Of a stretch of DNA of 37,182 bases, positions 32,357-37,182 are shown in pieces. How positions within the stretch are numbered: position 1 is the stretch's first letter; each line of letters begins with the position of its first letter. This stretch comes from Pirellula sp. (lineage in GTDB: Bacteria; Planctomycetota; Planctomycetia; Pirellulales; Pirellulaceae), in the NCBI GenBank assembly GCA_021300015.1, contig JAJTFB010000087.1, forward strand, positions 1-37,182, given 5' to 3'. The position numbers were made by a program, and so were the translations under genes. The notes beneath the pieces are model-generated. The model did not search any database. It saw nothing but the letters and a program-made list of their open reading frames with translations, and was not told where the DNA came from.

Positions 32357-33934
32357 ATGAGGCTGCTCAAAGGCTGGAAACTTACGTTGATGGCAAGCAT
32401 GGCCCTTGCAGGGTCTAGCGGTCAGGCATGGGCTCAAAAGCCCGGTAGCTGGGGGTCCAACAAGCCTTCTAGCCCCAAAATGTTGCAGGGAACCCCAACG
32501 GGCTCCTCGCAACGCTTGACCCCTGTGGCTTACCAAGAACCAATACTTCAAGATGCCCCGATTCCATCGGGATTGCCTCCGGTGGAAAGTGTACCCTTGG
32601 GTGCTGTTCCCGCAGAAGGCATGCCCATGATGGGCCCTGAGGGCTATCCTCCCGGGATGATGGGACCCGGGATGATGGGACCTGAGGGCTATCCTCCCGG
32701 CATGATGGGGCCCGGCATGATGGGGCCTGAGGGATGCCCTCCCGGCATGATGGGACCCGGCATGATGGGACCTGAGGGTTGCCCTCCTGGCATGATGGGG
32801 CCCGGCATGATGGGGCCTTGCCCTGAGTGCGGTGGACCCTTCGCAGGTTGCGTCCGATCGCACGTCGATCGCTGGGGTCGGAATCCTTACGGACTCTTTG
32901 CCGGACTTGGGGGTTGCCTTGCTGGTCTCCCCTCGCTCCTGGTTCCTTACGGCGAAGGCGGCATCGCCTCACAACGATGGTTCGACGCTTCTCTCGAGGT
33001 AATCGGATTGGATCGCACTACCGGCGGCAGCAATTTTGCTGTCTCGTCGCTCGGTGCAAACTCCGGCAACTTTGTTTTGGGCACCGATATGGTCGCCCCG
33101 GACTCGATGCAAGCGGGTCTTGCGGCCCAAGTGAACGTACAAGTCGGACCGGGCTCGAATCTCGAATTCGTTTACTTTGGTTTAGGTCAGGATGAAGGAT
33201 CTGCGGTGGCCCGAAGTGCTTCGGCGAATCTCTTTTCGTTCGTAAGCAACTTCGGAACGCTCCCGGCCGGCGGATTCGATGACTCGGACCGTTCGCTGAT
33301 CCACACGTTGGACTACCGCTCTGAACTCCATAACGGGGAAATCAGTATTCGAAGACGCTGGAGCGAACCCGTAGGATACTTCCAAGGTAGCTTTCTGACA
33401 GGCGTTCGGTACTTGGATCTTGACGAAGGATCACGGTTCACCGCCGATGGATTGAACAACAACGGTGCTGCGAACAACGGGCCACGCTTCTTTGACTACA
33501 ACGTTGCGACTCGTAACTCGCTCGTTGGCTGGCAAGTTGGAGCTGACCTTTGGTACAACTTCCTGCCGGGAATCAAGATGGGTGTGGAGTTCAAGACCGG
33601 TATCTATAACAACCGATCCCAGCAAGACACCTCGATCTTCGCGAACTCTCTCCCCTCTTTCGGTATTCCCGAGATCCGAGAATATGCGTTGGACAACCGT
33701 GCTGCTTACATCACTCAGCTTACACCACAGTTGGTTTACCGCTTGAACCACTCGATCGCCTTTAGAACTTCATACCAAGTTCTTTGGATCGACAACGTCG
33801 CACTGGCTTCGGATAACTTCAACAGCACTCCACCCTCGCTGTTCTTGCCAGGATCGAATCGCCTCGCAGCGATCAACAACTCCTCGGACATCGTTTATCA
33901 AGGGATAACCGCCGGGGTTGAGTTCACTTGGTAA
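32357..33934 (+). CDS. BBP7-type outer-membrane beta-barrel protein with Met-rich repeats
   Basis: ATG at 32357 is preferred over the GTG at 32348 because GGAG sits about 8 bases before it; the signal peptide ends AWAQ. The mature protein begins with a Pro/Gly/Met-rich linker that contains four exact-length 15-residue units (MMGPEGYPPGMMGPG; the last two have Cys for Tyr), then CPECGGPFAGC. From residue ~200 it is a beta-barrel: alternating hydrophobic strands, RWFDASLEVIGLDR, RRRWSEPVGYFQGSFLTGVR then YLDLDEG, and a terminal YQGITAGVEFTW ending in an aromatic residue as outer-membrane proteins do. This fits the planctomycete BBP7 family (PF07585). A good terminator follows. Its function, porin or structural, is unknown. 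Confidence 0.88.
   Translation: MRLLKGWKLTLMASMALAGSSGQAWAQKPGSWGSNKPSSPKMLQGTPTGSSQRLTPVAYQEPILQDAPIPSGLPPVESVPLGAVPAEGMPMMGPEGYPPGMMGPGMMGPEGYPPGMMGPGMMGPEGCPPGMMGPGMMGPEGCPPGMMGPGMMGPCPECGGPFAGCVRSHVDRWGRNPYGLFAGLGGCLAGLPSLLVPYGEGGIASQRWFDASLEVIGLDRTTGGSNFAVSSLGANSGNFVLGTDMVAPDSMQAGLAAQVNVQVGPGSNLEFVYFGLGQDEGSAVARSASANLFSFVSNFGTLPAGGFDDSDRSLIHTLDYRSELHNGEISIRRRWSEPVGYFQGSFLTGVRYLDLDEGSRFTADGLNNNGAANNGPRFFDYNVATRNSLVGWQVGADLWYNFLPGIKMGVEFKTGIYNNRSQQDTSIFANSLPSFGIPEIREYALDNRAAYITQLTPQLVYRLNHSIAFRTSYQVLWIDNVALASDNFNSTPPSLFLPGSNRLAAINNSSDIVYQGITAGVEFTW
32627..32806 (+). repeat. 45-bp coding repeat, four units (Met/Gly/Pro-rich)
   Basis: Four consecutive 45-bp units encode MMGPEG[Y/C]PPGMMGPG. 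Within each unit the MMGP tetrapeptide occurs twice. Third-position differences between units show that they are not a very recent expansion, except that some stretches (gggatgatgggacc-like) are near identical. Confidence 0.95.
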
Positions 33935-34813
33935 GCAATCGAACGATTCACGAAAAGCCCGTCGCGAAATGCGACGGGCTTTTTTTTGATCGGCCGAGAC
34001 GACCATAGGCTCGCAGTCTTTAGGACCGATGGGCTGACCGGTTCGCAACGATAGAAAACATCCACCGGCCTCGTGCAAGATCGCCAGCGGTGCGGCGATG
34101 TCCCAGGGCGCTTGCTTGACGTTCTCGGAATTGTTGTCATGGATCACCGCACAGAGCCCTGTCGTGCCGTCGATCAGTCGCATCGCTACCCCCGAATGAG
34201 GTGGAAACGAAGTGACCAACTTGGCACCCTGGCTGGTCCTCAATTTATTCCTCAAGTACGCGAACATGCCGGTCTCATAACGAGCGTTGCCGTATTGGTT
34301 CATGTCGATCCAAGCGTCTTCGAGTCGTGTTGGGCTCGGTAAAACGAGCGGCTGTTGATCCTTGTAAGCACCCAACCCGGTATGCGAGTAGAAGAATTCG
34401 CCGGTCAAAGGAAAAACGATTGCCGCTGCAGAAGGCTTATCCTCACAATACAAAGAAACCAGGACCGAAGGAAAAGGGTTTCCGACACGGAATAGAAACG
34501 CGCTGGTTCCATCGAGCGGATCGACATACCAACACTGGCTTGCACCTTCGAGGATACTCGGGTCGGATTCCTCAGAAAAAATCGTAGCCTTCAGTGGGTC
34601 TGCTTGCAAAACATCCAACACGGCTTTTTCAGCCTGTTTGTCGACCTCGGAGACCAAATCTCCAACCCCTTTTTCAATGATCCGAGTCGGACGTCCAACC
34701 CATTGCCGAATGACATTCGCGCCAGCCGTCGCGGCCCGAAGCGCGGTTCGTACTTGGCTCGACAGTTCGCATCCGTGGCTCGGAGGGGTCAACGGAGCAA
34801 GAAAGTGATCCAT
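33770..34813 (-). CDS. Inositol-monophosphatase-like phosphatase with read-through C-terminus
   Basis: The start is set at 34813 (MDHFLAPLTPPSHGCELSSQ); the frame is open 22 codons further. Metal-binding residues of the IMPase/FBPase/CysQ family are clear: E81/E82 in FSEESDPS, D98 and D101 in YVDPLDGTSAF, D238 in PWDIAAPLAILHEAGG. It dephosphorylates an inositol phosphate, PAP or a related small phosphate. The family-type sequence ends near EPMVVSADQKK (residue ~278). From there the frame continues ~70 residues through the barrel gene's terminator and into its antisense strand, to a stop at 33770. The real C-terminus (about 10 residues) therefore seems lost or replaced. The core is intact. 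Confidence 0.82.
   Translation of the reverse strand: MDHFLAPLTPPSHGCELSSQVRTALRAATAGANVIRQWVGRPTRIIEKGVGDLVSEVDKQAEKAVLDVLQADPLKATIFSEESDPSILEGASQCWYVDPLDGTSAFLFRVGNPFPSVLVSLYCEDKPSAAAIVFPLTGEFFYSHTGLGAYKDQQPLVLPSPTRLEDAWIDMNQYGNARYETGMFAYLRNKLRTSQGAKLVTSFPPHSGVAMRLIDGTTGLCAVIHDNNSENVKQAPWDIAAPLAILHEAGGCFLSLRTGQPIGPKDCEPMVVSADQKKARRISRRAFRESFDCLPSELNPGGYPLINDVRGVVDRCEAIRSWQEQRGWSAVEVIRSQCDVVDPKNLV
33956..33987 (+). terminator. Intrinsic terminator of the barrel gene
   Basis: The arms agcccgtcgc (33956-33965) and gcgacgggct (33971-33980) pair perfectly around a 5-nt loop and are followed by seven more T residues. A preceding aaa stretch extends the stem. It also lies inside the 3' codons of the opposing phosphatase frame. 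Confidence 0.95.
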
Positions 34814-35020
34814 AGTGATGGCGGTTCGCAAAAAACGATAAAACGTGGTCCAAGTGGATAATTGCTGCATTTTAACCACATTCGGGACCTTCGTAACCCC
34901 AGCTAAAGCCCTTCGAATACGCGTACCCTAGATGCAAAAAGGGTGTTTCCTTGGTAGATTTCCACCAAGAGCCTTCGGTTCATCGATGTGGATTTGGATC
35001 TTGCAAAAAGCGTCTCGCTC

Positions 35021-35848
35021 ATGGCTAACCCAACCAACAAACTCAAATACTTGCTGTTCGATGTCGAAAGCATCGCCGACGGCCAGATGATCGCTAGGAC
35101 GAAGTACCCAGGTAAGGGCATGGACTCCGAGCAGGCCATCGCGATGTTCCGTCAGGAACTCCTCGACGAGAGCGGTAAAGACTTTATCCCCTTTACCTAC
35201 CACCTCCCTGTCGCGTTGGTCATCGCTAAGATCCGCGACGACTTCAGCTTGGCCGAAATCGTATCGCTCGATGAACCGGCCCATCGCCCCGAACAGATCA
35301 CCAAAGCCTTTTGGCTTGGATGGGAACGCTATGCCCATCCGACTTGGGTGACCTTCAACGGTCGATCTTTCGATCTGCCATTGATGGAATTATCCGCCTA
35401 CCGCTTTGGCATCAGCGTTCCTGCTTGGTTCAACATCTACGACCGAACGTACTCACAGAATCGCAATCGCTACAACCTTGAATCGCACCTGGATTTGCAC
35501 GAAATCCTCACCAACTTCGGTAGCACCTGGTTTCGTGGGGGACTGAACCTAGCCGCAGCACTCGTCAACAAACCCGGGAAGATCGATGTCCAAGGGGATA
35601 TGGTCCTTGAATTGCACCGGCAGGGAAAGCTCCATGAGATCAGCGAATACTGCCGCTGCGATGTTTTAGACACCTATTTCGTATTCCTGCGACTCCAGGT
35701 TCTCATGGGACGCATCAGTTCCGAAATCGAAGCCGAACTGGTGGCGCAAGTCCGACGAATGCTTGAGCAAGACGCCGATAAACACCTCGGTTATCGCGCG
35801 TACCTTCAAGCCTGGGATACGTCCTGCGGATCTCCGGTCGACCGCTGA
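35021..35848 (+). CDS. PolB-like predicted 3'-5' exonuclease (DEDDy)
   Basis: The start at 35021 (MANPTNKLKYLLFDVESIAD) gives 275 residues. The four acidic residues of DEDDy exonucleases are present: D14 and E16 in LLFDVES, D118 in TFNGRSFDLPLMEL, and D214 with Tyr210 in EYCRCDVLDTYFVFLRL. The RYNLESHLDLHEILTNFGS segment is typical of the predicted PolB-like exonuclease family (PF10108), which resembles the proofreading domain of family B polymerases but stands alone. A role in DNA repair or RNA trimming is inferred. It is divergent from the phosphatase gene across ~200 bp that must carry both promoters. Length and motifs are complete. Confidence 0.9.
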   Translation: MANPTNKLKYLLFDVESIADGQMIARTKYPGKGMDSEQAIAMFRQELLDESGKDFIPFTYHLPVALVIAKIRDDFSLAEIVSLDEPAHRPEQITKAFWLGWERYAHPTWVTFNGRSFDLPLMELSAYRFGISVPAWFNIYDRTYSQNRNRYNLESHLDLHEILTNFGSTWFRGGLNLAAALVNKPGKIDVQGDMVLELHRQGKLHEISEYCRCDVLDTYFVFLRLQVLMGRISSEIEAELVAQVRRMLEQDADKHLGYRAYLQAWDTSCGSPVDR

Positions 35849-35920
35849 ATTTTTACCTAGAGATTGCTGTTCGCCAGACAGCGGCGATGAATCCCATCGA
35901 AGTTCTGTGGCACGAGTGAA

Positions 35921-36496
35921 CTAATTGAAATTCCCAGGACGGCGCGGCATCTGACGCGGATAAGGAGGATGCTTGCGCTCAGGGGCGGATAGACCCGTCT
36001 CGGCCTCCCATTCATCACGCTCCTCTTCGGTGGCATAGTAAGTCAGCCAGCAATCGACATCGTTATCGTCGAGGCAGTGCCAATGGAGGAAATTCCGAGG
36101 CCTCGATACCTTCTTTTGGTAGACAGGAAGGATGTCCCGCATCAGCAGACAATAGAGCTGACGATCGCTCAAATGGTCGGTAAAGTCCAAAGCGATTTTT
36201 TGGCTGTAGAGCAATTGAATCGTTTTCCAAAGCAACTTCGAGAGCGTTGGATCATCGAGAGAATCCGGGGTCGGTAAGTTTAACTCAGGCTCAAACCATT
36301 GGGCGATCGGAAGCGACGGTGCTCGCTCCCATTCGAGAATGGACTCAAGGAAATCGTTTTCATCTTCGAGGCTCATGTTTCGGCCATTGAGCACATCGAC
36401 CGATTCGTCCAGAAAAGGCTCGAGTTCATCTCGGAGTTGCGCGTTTTTGAGCAAGAGATCGACTTGATGATCGCTGGAAGAAGGTAGATTCGTCAT
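35921..36496 (-). CDS. Hypothetical acidic protein, possible planctomycete-specific family
   Basis: A 191-residue soluble protein, not recognised beyond similarity to unnamed planctomycete proteins. The first half is acidic and helical (VDLLLKNAQLRDELEPFLDE, NMSLEDENDFLESILEWERA). The central part (SKLLWKTIQLLYSQKIALDF, TDHLSDRQLYCLLMRDILPV) looks helical and hydrophobic but not membrane-spanning. A WHCLDDNDVDCWLTYYATEE segment has conserved-looking aromatics, and the C-terminus is basic and Pro-rich (RKHPPYPRQMPRRPGNFN). No signal peptide is seen. It converges with the exonuclease gene across 72 bp. The clean frame and codon pattern support a real gene; the function is unknown. Confidence 0.75.
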   Translation of the reverse strand: MTNLPSSSDHQVDLLLKNAQLRDELEPFLDESVDVLNGRNMSLEDENDFLESILEWERAPSLPIAQWFEPELNLPTPDSLDDPTLSKLLWKTIQLLYSQKIALDFTDHLSDRQLYCLLMRDILPVYQKKVSRPRNFLHWHCLDDNDVDCWLTYYATEEERDEWEAETGLSAPERKHPPYPRQMPRRPGNFN

Positions 36497-36734
36497 AGAC
36501 CGGGGGGACTCTAAAGACTTGATGTGAATTCCACTTCGCGATCCGTTTCGCAGGTGGTTTGATCAATCTATACAGACCCCGATTCAATCCAAAACGAGAA
36601 CTTCAACGAATCCTGAATAGTCAAAGAAAAATTTCGGAATTTGGTCGGATAATCCTCACGAACTTCCAGGTCCATCAAAAGCCACCCAAACACCGAAATT
36701 CGCTAGCGTTTCCCACCGAGGCCCCCCAGTCTAA

Positions 36735-36905
36735 TGCCAGCATTCCAATGCGGGAATTCACAAAGGTGCCAGGCACCTGCTGCGACCAGCCCGGATGCTA
36801 GCAAATCAGCCGCCCCCCACCCGGTGCCAGGCACCTTTGCGATCCCCGAGTCGGAATGCTGGCAAATCTCGTCCAGACGTCCGGTGCCAACCCGGTGCCA
36901 GGCAC
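36735..36905. repeat. Composite GGTGCCAGGCACC palindrome element
   Basis: The palindrome ggtgccaggcacc occurs at 36765, 36823 and ~36893. The first two belong to a larger imperfect inverted repeat: tgccagcattcc ... aaaggtgccaggcacc (36735-36777) against ggtgccaggcaccttt ... ggaatgctggca (36823-36864). The element after each of the first two palindromes is also a diverged direct repeat (tNtgcgaYc...cggaatgctRgcaaatc, offset 58). The rest of 36497-37142 holds no supportable gene. Confidence 0.9.
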
Positions 36906-37142
36906 CAGTTTAGCGCCCGGAAATTTTTCAGGTTTTTCCTGGTCCGTGACCAGACGTGTCACTCGAACCGAACAAACTTCTACCGTTGCAGACCACCCAA
37001 AGCCCCTAGGTTCACAGCCCATGGGCCCAGCCACAGCCTGCAACAACCTCCACACACACAAAATCGATTGATCTTTTTTGTCCTCGTATCGGCCAGCGCC
37101 TGCCCGCGCTGCTCGATCGCTTACCGAACAAGGAGGTGCTCC

Positions 37143-37182
37143 ATGCCCCGTCCCCTTCGTGATGATGTCCTTCCACCCGATG
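37143..37182 (+). CDS. Start of a gene cut by the window end, possible IS200-like (RAYT) transposase
   Basis: ATG at 37143 follows the best Shine-Dalgarno in the window, aaggaggt (37130-37137), at 5-nt spacing, so a gene start is likely. Only 13 codons are present (MPRPLRDDVLPPD). An MPRP[L/R]R-type N-terminus is common in REP-associated tyrosine transposases, and planctomycete genomes carry many of them. The upstream cluster of short palindromes would suit such a gene. The assignment rests on a very short peptide plus context and is a guess; the existence of the gene is better supported than its identity. Confidence 0.4.
   Translation, partial: MPRPLRDDVLPPD

Noticed and set aside
32060-32863. 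267-residue minus-strand frame rich in His, Arg and Ala across the repeat region
   Set aside because: It is the antisense reading of the Met-rich repeats and phrase elements; its low complexity comes from the repeats.
36559-36801. 80-residue plus-strand frame before the palindromes
   Set aside because: It runs into the repeat element, has no ribosome site and no recognisable motif.

Overview
This window comes from a planctomycete, most likely of the Pirellulales (Rhodopirellula/Blastopirellula relatives). The evidence is a DUF1549/DUF1553 - DUF1501 - PPC operon, several PQQ-type beta-propeller proteins, a DUF1080 (3-keto-disaccharide hydrolase-like) domain fused to a glucose/sorbosone dehydrogenase, a Tat-exported Gfo/Idh/MocA oxidoreductase, an exported sulfatase, a BBP7-type outer-membrane beta-barrel, and dispersed phrase-like repeats. 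The taxon is inferred from family content, not from a marker gene.

Layout. 3-4115 (+): a tight three-gene operon of exported DUF1553, DUF1501 and PPC proteins, the last frameshifted by a 59-bp tandem duplication. 4116-4490: a cluster of dispersed repeats. 4495-10544 (-): a PQQ propeller with a damaged 3' end, a GT9 glycosyltransferase lacking its donor-binding segment, a radical SAM/SPASM protein, a DMF-ase-like exported protein and a serine hydrolase. 10934-13010 (+): a YugP-type zinc peptidase and a second PQQ propeller, with an intrinsic terminator inside the signal-peptide codons of the propeller. 13115-18042 (-): a small membrane protein, the DUF1080-GSDH fusion, a TPR protein and the Gfo/Idh/MocA oxidoreductase. 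18445-21095 (-): two paralogous trans-sulfuration PLP enzymes plus a stand-alone acyl carrier protein; the second PLP enzyme lacks the segment holding the PLP-binding Asp. 21473-22725: tRNA-Ser(UGA), an AlkB-like dioxygenase, a dispersed repeat and a remnant of a type I restriction methylase. 22814-25696 (+): an NHL-repeat lipoprotein broken by a frameshift, an M50 peptidase and ApbE, the last two coupled by an ATGA overlap. 25797-27404 (-): an AsmA-like membrane-anchored protein. 27869-31632 (+): a sulfatase and an amidase. 32357-36496: the BBP7 barrel, an inositol-monophosphatase-like enzyme, a PolB-type 3'-5' exonuclease and a hypothetical protein. 36497-37182: GGTGCCAGGCACC palindromes leading to the first codons of a gene with a strong Shine-Dalgarno, possibly a REP-associated transposase.

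Functionally, much of the content suits extracellular polysaccharide use: desulfation, oxidoreductases, PQQ/GSDH enzymes, exported hydrolases and an outer-membrane barrel. The most striking property of the window is the number of small rearrangements. Four genes carry internal deletions (two in frame, two with frameshift), one carries a 59-bp duplication, and at least nine short tandem arrays (9 to 46 bp units) occur at gene ends or between genes. This is either real genome erosion by short-repeat recombination or an assembly problem; the raw reads would decide.
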